Positions 51,253-63,879 of a stretch of 64,000 bases of DNA are shown one piece after another (within the stretch, counting starts at the first letter, position 1; each line of letters begins with the position of its first letter). The position numbers were made by a program, and so were the translations under genes. This DNA comes from Odiellus spinosus (Eukaryota; Arthropoda; Arachnida; Opiliones; Phalangiidae): assembly GCA_963920705.1 (NCBI GenBank), contig CAWUCO010000251.1, positions 558,001-622,000 on the forward strand. The letters run 5' to 3'. The notes below the pieces were generated by a model. The model saw only the letters and a program-made list of their open reading frames with translations. It did not search any database and was not told where the DNA came from.

Positions 51253-54200
51253 CTCTTATTATTTAGACTGTCCATTAATTGCTCTTTCGAATGACTTTGG
51301 TTTTGTCTAAATTGCAAAATTGTGACAAATATAAAATTGGTTAAAATTAAGCAAAAACACTTAAAAATCCAAGATTATTGGATTCAAATGGACACAAAAC
51401 TTTTGATTTTAAAGCGATTTAGACAAAATTAAGACCACTCGAAAGACCAAATTTTGGTCTATCTAAAAAACAAGAGTTTTGGAAAATCCGTTGAAAAACA
51501 TGGAAAATATTACCAATTGAAAAAACATCTAATATCAAAAAGCGAATTTTTAAAATCTGAAATTTGACTATTTTGATATTGTATGGTTTCTTGAATTGGC
51601 CATATTTTTCTTGTTTTTTAACGGATTTTTGAAAACTCTTATTATTTAGACTGTCCATTAATTGCTCTTTCGAATGACTTTGGTTTTGACTAAATTGCCA
51701 AAACGTGACAAATATAAAATTGGTTAAAATTAAGCAAAAACGCTTTAAAATCCAAGATTATTGGATTCAAATGGACACAAAACTTTTGATTTTTGAGCGA
51801 TTTAGAAAAAATGAAGACCACTCGAAAGAGCAAATATTGGTCTATCTAAAAAACAAGAGTTTTGGAAAATCCGTTGAAAAACATGGAAAATAGGGCCTAT
51901 TCAAAAAACATCTAATATCAAAAAGCGAATTTTTAAAATCTGAAATTTGACTATTTTGATATTGTATGATTTCTTGAATTGGCCATATTTTTCTTGTTTT
52001 TCAACGGATTTTTGAAAACTCTTATTATTTAGACTGTCCATTAATTGCTCTTTCGAATGACTTTGGTTTTGTCTAAATTGCCAAAACGAGACAAATATAA
52101 AATTGTTGAAAATTAAGTAAAAACGCTTAAAAATCCAAGATTATTGGATTCAAATGGACACAAAACTTTTGATTTTAAGCGATTTAGACAAAATTAAGAC
52201 CACTCGAAAGAGCAAATATTGGTCTATCTAAAAAACAAGAGTTTTGGAAAATCCATTGAGAAACATGCAAAATATGGCCAATTCAAAAAACATCTAATAT
52301 CAAAAAGCGAATTTTTAAAATCTGAAATTTGACTATTTTGATATTGTATGGTTTCTTGAATTGGCCATATTTTTCTTGTTTTTCAACGGATTTTTGAAAA
52401 CTCTTATTATTTAGACTGTCCATTAATTGCTCTTTCGATGACTTTGGTTTTGTCTAAATTGCCAAAACGTGACAAATATAAAATTGGTTAAAATTAAGCA
52501 AAAACGCTTAAAAATCCAAGATTATTGGATTCAAATGGACACAAAACTTTTGATTTTAAAGCGATTTAGACAAAATTAAGACCACTCGAAAGACCAAATT
52601 TTGGTCTATCTAAAAAACAAGAGTTTTGGAAAATCCGTTGAAAAACATGGAAAATATGGCCAATTCAAAAAACATCTAATATCAAAAAGCGAATTTTTAA
52701 AATCTGAAATTTGACTATTTTGATATTGTATGATTTTTTGAATTGGCCATATTTTTCTTGTTTTTCAACGGATTTTTGAAAACTCTTATTATTTAGACTG
52801 TCCATTAATTGCTCTTTCGAATGACTTTGGTTTTGTCTAAATTGCAAAATTGTGACAAATATAAAATTGGTTAAAATTAAGCAAAAACACTTAAAAATCC
52901 AAGATTATTGGATTCAAATGGACACAAAACTTTTGATTTTAAAGCGATTTAGACAAAATTAAGACCACTCGAAAGACCAAATTTTGGTCTATCTAAAAAA
53001 CAAGAGTTTTGGAAAATCCGTTGAAAAACATGGAAAATATTACCAATTGAAAAAACATCTAATATCAAAAAGCGAATTTTTAAAATCTGAAATTTGACTA
53101 TTTTGATATTGTATGGTTTCTTGAATTGGCCATATTTTTCTTGTTTTTTAACGGATTTTTGAAAACTCTTATTATTTAGACTGTCCATTAATTGCTCTTT
53201 CGAATGACTTTGGTTTTGACTAAATTGCCAAAACGTGACAAATATAAAATTGGTTAAAATTAAGCAAAAACGCTTTAAAATCCAAGATTATTGGATTCAA
53301 ATGGACACAAAACTTTTGATGTTTGAGCGATTTAGAAAAAATTAAGACCACTCGAAAGAGCAAATATTGGTCTATCTAAAAAACAAGAGTTTTGGAAAAT
53401 CCTTTGAAAAACATGGAAAATATGGCCTATTCAAAAAACATCTAATATCAAAAAGCGAATTTTTAAAATCTGAAATTTGACTATTTTGATATTGTATGAT
53501 TTCTTGAATTGGCCATATTTTTCTTGTTTTTCAACGGATTTTTTAAAACTCTTATTATTTAGACTGTCCATTAATTGCTCTTTCGAATGACTTTGGTTTT
53601 GTCTAAATTGCCAAAACGAGACAAATATAAAATTGTTGAAAATTAAGTAAAAACGCTTAAGAATCCAAGATTATTGGATTCAAATGGACACAAAACTTTT
53701 GATTTTAAGCGATTTAGACAAAATTAAGACCACTCGAAAGAGCAAATATTGGTCTATCTAAAAAACAAGAGTTTTGGAAAATCCATTGAGAAACATGGAA
53801 AATATGGCCAATTCAAAAAACATCTAATATCAAAAAGCGAATTTTTAAAATCTGAAATTTGACTATTTTGATATTGTATGATTTCTTGAGTTGGCCATAT
53901 TTTTCTTGTTTTTCAACGGATTTTTGAAAACTCTTATTATTTAGACTGTCCATTAATTGCTCTTTCGATGACTTTGGTTTTGTCTAAATTGCCAAAACGT
54001 GACAAATATAAAATTGGTTAAAATTAAGCAAAAACGCTTAAAAATCCAAGATTATTGGATTCAAATGGACACAAAACTTTTGATTTTAAAGCGATTTAGA
54101 CAAAATTAAGACCACTCGAAAGACCAAATTTTGGTCTATTTAAAAAACAAGAGTTTTGGAAATCCGCTGAAAAACATGGAAAATATGGCCAATTTAAAAA

Positions 54201-55842
54201 ACATCTAATATATAAAAGCGAATTTTTAAAATCTGAAATTTGACTATTTTGATATTGTATGATTTCTTGAATTGGCCATATTTTTCTTGTTTTTCAACGG
54301 ATTTTTGAAAACTCTTATTATTTAGACTGTCCATTAATTGCCCTTTCGAATGACTTTGGTTTTGTCTAAATTGCCAAAACGTGACAAATATAAAATTGGT
54401 TAAAATTAAGCAAAAACGCTTAAAAATCCAAGATTATTGGATTCAAATGGACACAAAACTTTTGATTTTAAAGCGATTTAGACAAAATTAAGACCACTCG
54501 AAAGACCAAATTTTGGTCTATCTAAAAAACAAGAGTTTTGGAAAATCCGTTGAAAAACATGGAAAATATGGCCAATTCAAAAAACATCTAATATCAAAAA
54601 GCGAATTTTTAAAATCTGAAATTTGACTATTTTGATATTGTATGATTTTTTGAATTGGCCATATTTTTCTTGTTTTTCAACGGATTTTTGAAAACTCTTA
54701 TTATTTAGACTGTCCATTAATTGCTCTTTCGAATGACTTTGGTTTTGTCTAAATTGCAAAATTGTGACAAATATAAAATTGGTTAAAATTAAGCAAAAAC
54801 ACTTAAAAATCCAAGATTATTGGATTCAAATGGACACAAAACTTTTGATTTTAAAGCGATTTAGACAAAATTAAGACCACTCGAAAGACCAAATTTTGGT
54901 CTATCTAAAAAACAAGAGTTTTGGAAAATCCGTTGAAAAACATGGAAAATATTACCAATTGAAAAAACATCTAATATCAAAAAGCGAATTTTTAAAATCT
55001 GAAATTTGACTATTTTGATATTGTATGGTTTCTTGAATTGGCCATATTTTTCTTGTTTTTTAACGGATTTTTGAAAACTCTTATTATTTAGACTGTCCAT
55101 TAATTGCTCTTTCGAATGACTTTGGTTTTGACTAAATTGCCAAAACGTGACAAATATAAAATTGGTTAAAATTAAGCAAAAACGCTTTAAAATCCAAGAT
55201 TATTGGATTCAAATAGACACAAAACTTTTGATGTTTGAGCGATTTAGAAAAAATTAAGACCACTCGAAAGAGCAAATATTGGTCTATCTAAAAAACAAGA
55301 GTTTTGGAAAATCCGTTGAAAAACATGGAAAATATGGCCTATTCAAAAAACATCTAATATCAAAAAGCGAATTTTTAAAATCTGAAATTTGACTATTTTG
55401 ATATTGTATGATTTCTTGAATTGGCCATATTTTTCTTGTTTTTCAACGGATTTTTTAAATTTCTTATTATTTAGACTGTCCATTAATTGCTCTTTCGAAT
55501 GACTTTGGTTTTGTCTAAATTGCCAAAACGAGACAAATATAAAATTGTTGAAAATTAAGTAAAAACGCTTAAAAATCCAAGATTATTGGATTCAAATGGA
55601 CACAAAACTTTTGATTTTAAGCGATTTAGACAAAATTAAGACCACTCGAAAGAGCAAATATTGGTCTATCTAAAAAACAAGAGTTTTGGAAAATCCATTG
55701 AGAAACATGGAAAATATGGCCAATTCAAAAAACATCTAATATCAAAAAGCGAATTTTTAAAATCTGAAATTTGACTATTTTGATATTGTATGATTTCTTG
55801 AGTTGGCCATATTTTTCTTGTTTTTCAACGGATTTTTGAAAA
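50872..55842. repeat. Four-monomer repeat, three copies, with one T monomer inserted
   Basis: Copies run 50872-52400, 52401-53930 and 54312-55842, with a T monomer at 53931-54311 before the third. Each copy is a T-like or GGCCAATTC monomer, Q, E, and a monomer with CGAGACAAAT and AAAATTGTTGAAAATTAAG, the last two words being private to this region. GATGTTTGAG in the E monomer links copies 2 and 3. TTTTTTAAAAC or TTTTTTAAATTTC ends the E monomer of copies 2 and 3. Confidence 0.88.
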
Positions 55843-58137
55843 CTCTTATTATTTAGACTGTCCATTAATTGCTCTTTCGATGACTTTGGTTTTGTCTTAA
55901 TTGCCAAAACGTGACAAATATAAAATTGGTTAAAATTAAGCAAAAACGCTTAAAAATCCAAGATTATTGGATTCAAATGGACACAAAACTTTTGATTTTA
56001 AAGCGATTTAGACAAAATTAAGACCACTCGAAAGACCAAATTTTGGTCTATTTAAAAAACAAGAGTTTTGGAAATCCGCTGAAAAACATGGAAAATATGG
56101 CCAATTTAAAAAACATCTAATATATAAAAGCGAATTTTTAAAATCTGAAATTTGACTATTTTGATATTGTATGATTTCTTGAATTGGCCATATTTTTCTT
56201 GTTTTTCAACGGATTTTTGAAAACTCTTATTATTTAGACTGTCCATTAATTGCTCTTTCGAATGACTTTGGTTTTGTCTAAATTGCCAAAACGTGACAAA
56301 TATAAAATTGGTTAAAATTAAGCAAAAACACTTAAAAATCCAAGATTATTGGATTCAAATGGACACAAAACTTTTGATTTTAAAGCGATTTAGACAAAAT
56401 TAAGACCACTCGAAAGACCAAATTTTGGTCTATCTAAAAAACAAGAGTTTTGGAAAATCCGTTGAAAAACATGGAAAATATGGCCAATTCAAAAAACATC
56501 TAATATCAAAAAGCGAATTTTTAAAATCTAAAATTTGACTATTTTGATATTGTATGATTTTTTGAATTGGCCATATTTTTCTTGTTTTCCAACGGATTTT
56601 TGAAAACTCTTATTATTTAGACTGTCCATTAATTGCTCTTTCGAATGACTTTGGTTTTGTCTAAATTGCAAAATTGTGACAAATATAAAATTGGTTAAAA
56701 TTAAGCAAAAACGCTTAAAAATCCAAGATTATTGGATTCAAATGGACACAAAACTTTTGATTTTAAAGCGATTTAGACAAAATTAAGACCACTCGAAAGA
56801 CCAAATTTTGGTCTATTTAAAAAACAAGAGTTTTGGAAATCCGTTGAAAAACATGGAAAATATGGCCAATTTAAAAAACATCTAATATATAAAAGCGAAT
56901 TTTTAAAATCTGAAATTTGACTATTTTGATATTGTATGATTTCTTGAATTGGCCATATTTTTCTTGTTTTTCAACGGATTTTTGAAAACTCTTATTATTT
57001 AGACTGTCCATTAATTGCTCTTTCGAATGACTTTGGTTTTGTCTAAATTGCCAAAACGTGACAAATATAAAATTGGTTAAAATTAAGCAAAAACGGTTAA
57101 AAATCCAAGATTATTGGATTCAAATGGACACAAAACTTTTGATTTTAAAGCGATTTAGACAAAATTAAGACCACTCGAAAGACCAAATTTTGGTCTATTT
57201 AAAAAACAAGAGTTTTGGAAATCCGTTGAAAAACATGGAAAATATGGCCAATTTAAAAAACATCTAATATCAAAAAGCGAATTTTTAAAATCTGAAATTT
57301 GACTATTTTGATATTGTATGATTTCTTGAATTGGCCATATTTTTCTTGTTTTTCAACGGATTTTTGAAAACTCTTATTATTTAGACTGTCCATTAATTGC
57401 TCTTTCGAATGACTTTGGTTTTGTCTAAATTGCCAAAACGTGACAAATATAAAATTGGTTAAAATTAAGCAAAAACACTTAAAAATCCAAGATTATTGGA
57501 TTCAAATGTACACAAAACTTTTGATTTTAAAGCGATTTAGACAAAATTAAGACCACTCGAAAGACCAAATTTTGGTCTATCTAAAAAACAAGAGTTTTGG
57601 AAAATCCGTTGAAAAACATGGAAAATATGGCCAATTCAAAAAACATCTAATTTCAAAAAGCGAATTTTTAAAATCTGAAATTTGACTATTTTGATATTGT
57701 ATGATTTCTTGAATTGGCCATATTTTTCTTGTTTTTCAACGGATTTTTGAAAACTCTTATTATTTATACAGTCCATTAATTGCTCTTTCGAATGACTTTG
57801 GTTTTGTCTAAATTGCCAAAACGTGACAAATATAAAATTGGTTAAAATTAAGCAAAAACGCTTAAAAATCCAAGATTATTGGATTCAAATGGACACAAAA
57901 CTTTTGATTTTTAAGCGATTTAGACAAAATTAAGACCACTCGAAAGAGCAAATATTGGTCTATCTAAAAAACAAGAGTTTTGGAAAATCCGTTGAAAAGC
58001 CTGGAAAATATGGCCAATGCAAAAAACATCTAATATAAAAAAAGCGAATTTTTAAAATCTGAAATTTGACTATTTTGATATTGTATGATTTCTTGAATTG
58101 GCCATATTTTTCTTGTTTTTCAACGGATTTTTGAAAA
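55843..58137. repeat. Six mixed T- and N-like monomers
   Basis: Starts are 55843, 56224, 56607, 56989, 57371 and 57754. Monomers at 55843 and 56607 share ATCTAATATATAAAAGCG with the one at 53931, pointing to 5-monomer and 2-monomer exchanges. Private marks include TTTTGTCTTAATTGCC (55843), CTTGTTTTCCAACGG (before 56607), AAACGGTTAAAAATCC (56989) and TTATTTATACAGTCC (57754). The last has AAAAGCCTGG and an extra A at CTAATATAAAAAAAGC. Confidence 0.84.
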
Positions 58138-59139
58138 CTCTTATTATTTAGACTGTATATTAATTGCTCTTTCGATGACTTTGGTTTTGTCTAAATTGCA
58201 AAATTGTGACAAATATAAAATTGGTTAAAATTAAGCAAAAACACTTAAAAATCCAATATTATTGGATTCAAATGCACACAAAACTTTTGATTTTAAAGCG
58301 ATTTAGACAAAATTAAGACCACTCGAAAGACCAAATTTTGGTCTATCTAAAAAACAAGAGTTTTGGAAAATTAGTTGAAAAACATGGAAAATATGGCCAA
58401 TTCAAAAAACATCTAATATCAAAAAGAGAATTTTTAAAATCTGAAATTTGACTATTTTGATATTGTATGATTTCTTGAATTGGCCATATTTTTCTTGTTT
58501 TTCAACGGATTTTTGAAAACTCTTATTATTTAGACTGTCCATTAATTGCTCTTTCGAATGACTTTGGTTTTGTCTAAATTGCCAAAACGTGACAAATATA
58601 AAATTGGTTAAAATTTAGCAAAAACGCTTAAAAATCCAAGATTATTGGATTCAAATGGGCACAAAACTTTTGATTTTTAAGCGATTTAGACAAAATTAAG
58701 ACCACTCGAAAGAGCAAATATTAGTCTATCTAAAAAACAAGAGTTTTGGAAAATCCGTTGAAAAACATGGAAAATATGGCCAATTCAAAAAACATCTAAT
58801 AACAAAATGCGAATTTTTAAAATCTGAAATTTGACTATTTTGATATTGTATGATTTCTTGAATTGGCCATATTTTTCTTGTTTTTCAACGGATTTTTGAA
58901 AACTCTTAATATTTAGACTGTATATTAATTGCTCTTTCGATGACTTTGGTTTTGTCTAAATTGCAAAATTGTGACAAATTTAAAATTGGTTAAAATTAAG
59001 CAAAAACACTTAAAAATCCAATATTATTGGATTCAAATGGACACAAAACTTTTGATTTTAAAGCGATTTAGACAAAATTAAGACCACTCGAAAGACCAAA
59101 TTTTGGTCTATATAAAAAACAAGAGTTTTGGAAAATTAG

Positions 59140-59270
59140 TTGAAAAACATGGAAAATATGGCCAATTCAAAAAACATCTAATATCAAAAAGCGAATTTTT
59201 AAAATCTGAAATTTGACTATTTTGATATTGTATGATTTCTTGAATTGGCCATATTTTCCATGTTTTTCAA
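59140..59270. repeat. Arms made perfectly complementary over 31 bp (first instance)
   Basis: Bases 59140-59170 (left arm) and 59240-59270 (right arm) are exact reverse complements over 31 bp. Elsewhere the right arm reads TTTTTCTTG and leaves two mismatches. Here it reads TTTTCCATG, the complement of the left-arm CATGGAAAA. The sister monomer at 58138, sharing other private changes, still has TTTTTCTTG, so the change arose between these two copies. Confidence 0.88.
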
Positions 59271-59904
59271 CGGATTTTTGAAAACTCTTATTATTTAGAC
59301 TGTCCATTAATTGCTCTTTCGAATGAATTTGGTTTTGTCTAAATTGCCAAAATGTGACAAATATAAAATTGGTTAAAATTAAGCAAAAACGCTTAAAAAT
59401 CCAAGATTATTGGATTCAAATGGACAAAAACTTTTGATTTTTAAGCGATTTAGACAAAATTAAGACCACTCGAAAGACCAAATTTTGGTCTATCTAAAAA
59501 ACAAGAGTTTTGGAAAAGCCGTTGAAAAGCCTGGAAAATATGGCCAATTCAAAAAACATCTAATATCAAAAAGCGAATTTTTAAAATCTGAAATTTGACT
59601 ATTTTGATATTGTATGATTTCTTGAATTGGCCATATTTTTCTTGTTTTTCAACGGATTTTTGAAAATTCTTATTATTTAGACTGTCCATTAATTCCTCTT
59701 TCGAATGACTTTGGTTTTGTCTAAATTGCAAAATTGAGACAAATATAAAATTGGTTAAAATTAAGCAAAAACGCTTAAAAATCCAAGATTATTGGATTCA
59801 AATGGACACAAAACGTTTGATTTTAAAGCGATTTAGACAAAATTAAGACCACTCGAAAGACCAAATTTTGGTCTATATAAAAAACAAGAGTTTTGGAAAA
59901 TTAG

Positions 59905-60035
59905 TTGAAAAACATGGAAAATATGGCCAATTCAAAAAACATCTAATATCAAAAAGCGAATTTTTAAAATCTGAAATTTGACTATTTTGATATTGTATGA
60001 TTTCTTGAATTGGCCATATTTTCCATGTTTTTCAA
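59905..60035. repeat. Arms made perfectly complementary over 31 bp (second instance)
   Basis: The left arm at 59905-59935 and right arm at 60005-60035 match exactly as reverse complements, with the TTTTCCATG form. This monomer is one 765 bp period after the first instance, so it most likely inherited the change by tandem amplification. Confidence 0.88.
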
Positions 60036-60669
60036 CGGATTTTTGAAAACTCTTATTATTTAGACTGTCCATTAATTGCTCTTTCGTATGAATTTGGTTT
60101 TGTCTAAATTGCCAAAATGTGACAAATATAAAATTGGTTAAAATTAAGCAAAAACGCTTAAAAATCCAAGATTATTGGATTCAAATGGACAAAAACTTTT
60201 GATTTTTAAGCGATTTAGACAAAATTAAGACCACTCGAAAGACCAAATTTTGGTCTATCTAAAAAACAAGAGTTTTGGAAAAGCCGTTGAAAAGCCTGGA
60301 AAATATGGCCAATTCAAAAAACATCTAATATCAAAAAGCGAATTTTTAAAATCTGAAATTTGACTATTTTGATATTGTATGATTTCTTGAATTGGCCATA
60401 TTTTTCTTGTTTTTCAACGGATTTTTGAAAATTCTTATTATTTAGACTGTCCATTAATTCCTCTTTCGAATGACTTTGGTTTTGTCTAAATTGCAAAATT
60501 GAGACAAATATAAAATTGGTTAAAATTAAGCAAAAACGCTTAAAAATCCAAGATTATTGGATTCAAATGGACACAAAACGTTTGATTTTAAAGCGATTTA
60601 GACAAAATTAAGACCACTCGAAAGACCAAATTTTGGTCTATATAAAAAACAAGAGTTTTGGAAAATTAG

Positions 60670-60800
60670 TTGAAAAACATGGAAAATATGGCCAATTCAA
60701 AAAACATCTAATATCAAAAAGCGAATTTTTAAAATCTGAAATTTGACTATTTTGATATTGTATGATTTCTTGAATTGGCCATATTTTCCATGTTTTTCAA
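60670..60800. repeat. Arms made perfectly complementary over 31 bp (third instance)
   Basis: The left arm at 60670-60700 and right arm at 60770-60800 match exactly, 765 bp after the second instance. It is the last such monomer. The next monomer, at 60815, starts the block shared with 47427 and has the usual TTTTTCTTG. Confidence 0.88.
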
Positions 60801-61902
60801 CGGATTTTTGAAAACTCTTATTATTTAGACTGTCCATTAATTGCTCTTTCGAATGACTTTGGTTTTGACTAAATTGCCAAAACGTGACAAAAATATAAAA
60901 TTGGTTAAAATTAAGCAAAAACGCTTTAAAATCCAAGATTATTGGATTCAAATGGACACAAAACTTTTGATTTTTGAGCGATTTAGAAAAAATTAAGACC
61001 ACTCGAAAGAGCAAATATTGGTCTATCTAAAAAACAAGAGTTTTGGAAAATCCGTTGAAAAACATGGAAAATATAGCCAATTCATAAAACATCTAATATC
61101 AAAAAGCGAATTTTTAAAATCTGAAATTTGACTATTATGATATTGTATGATTTTTTGAATTGGCCATATTTTTCTTGTTTTTCAACGGATTTTTGAAAAC
61201 TCTTATTATTTAGACTGTCCATTAATTGCTCTTTCGAATGACATTGGTTTTGTCTAAATTGCAAAATTGTGACAAATATAAAATTGGTTAAAATTAAGCA
61301 AAAACACTTAAAAATCCAAGATTATTGGATTCAAATGGACACAAAACTTTTGATTTTAAAGCGATTTAGACAAAATTAAGACCACTCGAAAGACCAAATT
61401 TTGGTCTATCTAAAAAACAAGAGTTTTGGAAAATCCGTTGAAAAACATGGAAAATATTACCAATTGAAAAAACATCTAATATCAAAAAGCGAATTTTTAA
61501 AATCTGAAATTTGACTATTTTGATATTGTATGGTTTCTTGAATTGGCCATATCTTTCTTGTTTTTTAACGGATTTTTGAAAACTCTTATTATTTAGACTG
61601 TCCATTAATTGCTCTTTCGAATGACTTTGGTTTTGACTAAATTGCCAAAACGTGACAAATATAAAATTGGTTAAAATTAAGCAAAAACGCTTTAAAATCC
61701 AAGATTATTGGATTCAAATGGACACAAAACTTTTGATTTTTGAGCGATTTAGAAAAAATTAAGACCACTCGAAAGAGCAAATATTGGTCTATCTAAAAAA
61801 CAAGAGTTTTGGAAAATCCGTTGAAAAACATGGAAAATATGGCCTATTCAAAAAACATCTAATATCAAAAAGCGAATTTTTAAAATCTGAAATTTGACTA
61901 TT

Positions 61903-62035
61903 ATGATATTGTATGATTTTTTGAATTGGCCATATTTTTCTTGTTTTTCAACGGATTTTTGAAAACTCTTATTATTTAGACTGTCCATTAATTGCTCTTT
62001 CGAATGACTTTGGTTTTGTCTAAATTGCAAAATTG
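61903..62035. repeat. Exchange patch inside the duplicated block
   Basis: Between otherwise matching copies, this stretch has CTATTATGATATTG, ATTTTTTGAATTGG, CGAATGAC and GCAAAATTGTGAC. The left copy (about 48514-48647) has CTATTTTGATATTG, ATTTCTTGAGTTGG, CGATGAC and GCCAAAACGTGAC. Both forms occur in neighbouring monomers, so a short conversion or double crossover replaced one with the other. Which copy changed is not settled. Confidence 0.8.
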
Positions 62036-63879
62036 TGACAAATATAAAATTGGTTAAAATTAAGCAAAAACACTTAAAAATCCAAGATTATTGGATTCAA
62101 ATGGACACAAAACTTTTGATTTTAAAGCGATTTAGACAAAATTAAGACCACTCGAAAGACCAAATTTTGGTCTATCTAAAAAACAAGAGTTTTGGAAAAT
62201 CCGTTGAAAAACATGGAAAATATTACCAATTGAAAAAACATCTAATATCAAAAAGCGAATTTTTAAAATCTGAAATTTGACTATTTTGATATTGTATGGT
62301 TTCTTGAATTGGCCATATCTTTCTTGTTTTTTAACGGATTTTTGAAAACTCTTATTATTTAGACTGTCCATTAATTGCTCTTTCGAATGACTTTGGTTTT
62401 GACTAAATTGCCAAAACGTGACAAATATAAAATTGGTTAAAATTAAGCAAAAACGCTTTAAAATCCAAGATTATTGGATTCAAATGGACACAAAACTTTT
62501 GATTTTTGAGCGATTTAGAAAAAATTAAGACCACTCGAAAGAGCAAATATTGGTCTATCTAAAAAACAAGAGTTTTGGAAAATCCGTTGAAAAACCTGGA
62601 AAATATAGCCAATTCATAAAACATCTAATATCAAAAAGCGAATTTTTAAAATCTGAAATTTGACTATTATGATATTGTATGATTTTTTGAATTGGCCATA
62701 TTTTTTCTTGTTTTTCAACGGATTTTTGAAAACTCTTATTATTTAGAATGTCCATTAATTGCTCTTTCGAATGACTTTGGTTTTGTCTAAATTGTTAAAT
62801 TGTGACAAATATAAAATTGGTTAAAATTAAGCAAAAACACTTAAAAATCCAAGATTATTGGATTCAAATGGACACAAAACTTTTGATTTTAAAGCGATTT
62901 AGACAAAATTAAGACCACTCGAAAGACCAAATTTTGGTCTATCTAAAAAACAAGAGATTTGGAAAATCCGTTGAAAAACATGGAAAATATTACCAATTGA
63001 AAAAACATCTAATATCAAAAAGCGAATTTTTAAAATCTGAAATTTGACTATTTTGATATTGTATGGTTTCTTGAATTGGCCATATCTTTCTTGTTTTTTA
63101 ACGGATTTTTGAAAACTCTTATTATTTAGACTGTCCATTAATTGCTCTTTCGAATGACTTTGGTTTTGACTAAATTGCCAAAACGTGACAAATATAAAAT
63201 TGGTTAAAATTAAGCAAAAACGCTTTAAAATCCAAGATTATTGGATTCAAATGGACACAAAACTTTTGATTTTTGAGCGATTTAGAAAAAATTAAGACCA
63301 CTCGAAAGAGCAAATATTGGTCTATCTAAAAAACAAGAGTTTTGGAAAATCCGTTGAAAAACATGGAAAATATGGCCTATTCAAAAAACATCTAATATCA
63401 AAAAGCGAATTTTTAAAATCTGAAATTTGACTATTTTGATATTGTATGATTTCTTGAGTTGGCCATATTTTTCTTGTTTTTCAACGGATTTTTGAAAACT
63501 CTTATTATTTAGACTGTCCATTAATTGCTCTTTCGATGACTTTGGTTTTGTCTAAATTGCCAAAACGTGACAAATATAAAATTGGTTAAAATTAAGCAAA
63601 AACGCTTAAAAATCCAAGATTATTGGATTCAAATGGACACAAAACTTTTGATTTTAAAGCGATTTAGACAAAATTAAGACCACTCGAAAGACCAAATTTT
63701 GGTCTATTTAAAAAACAAGAGTTTTGGAAATCCGTTGAAAAACATGGAAAATATGGCCAATTTAAAAAATATCTAATATCAAAAAGCGAATTTTTAAAAT
63801 CTGAAATTTGACTATTTTCATATTGTATGATTTCTTGAATTGGCCATATTTTTCTTGTTTTTCAACGGATTTTTGAAAA

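Larger units (their letters stand above)
58138..60814. repeat. Two-monomer repeat, three and a half copies (period 765 bp)
   Basis: One member is at 58138, 58903, 59667 and 60432 (GAAAATTAGTTG in all; CTGTATATTAATTG and CCAATATTATTGG in the first two; AATTCCTCTTTCG, TTGAGACAAAT and AAAACGTTTG in the last two). The other is at 58520, 59285 and 60050 (the last two with GAATTTGGTTTTG, AAAATGTGAC, AAAAGCCGTTGAAAAGCC). In the first member, copies from 58903 on also have TCTATATAAAAAAC and the TTTTCCATG right-arm change. Confidence 0.89.

Noticed and set aside
51781-51830. Possible start of a different sequence at AAAAAATGAAGACC
   Set aside because: It is a single base change in an E-type monomer, and the surrounding sequence is ordinary satellite.
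51705-51893. Plus-strand open frame of 62 codons
   Set aside because: It is open only in this monomer variant, and is the mirror image of the minus-strand frames through the inverted repeat. There is no sign of a gene around it.
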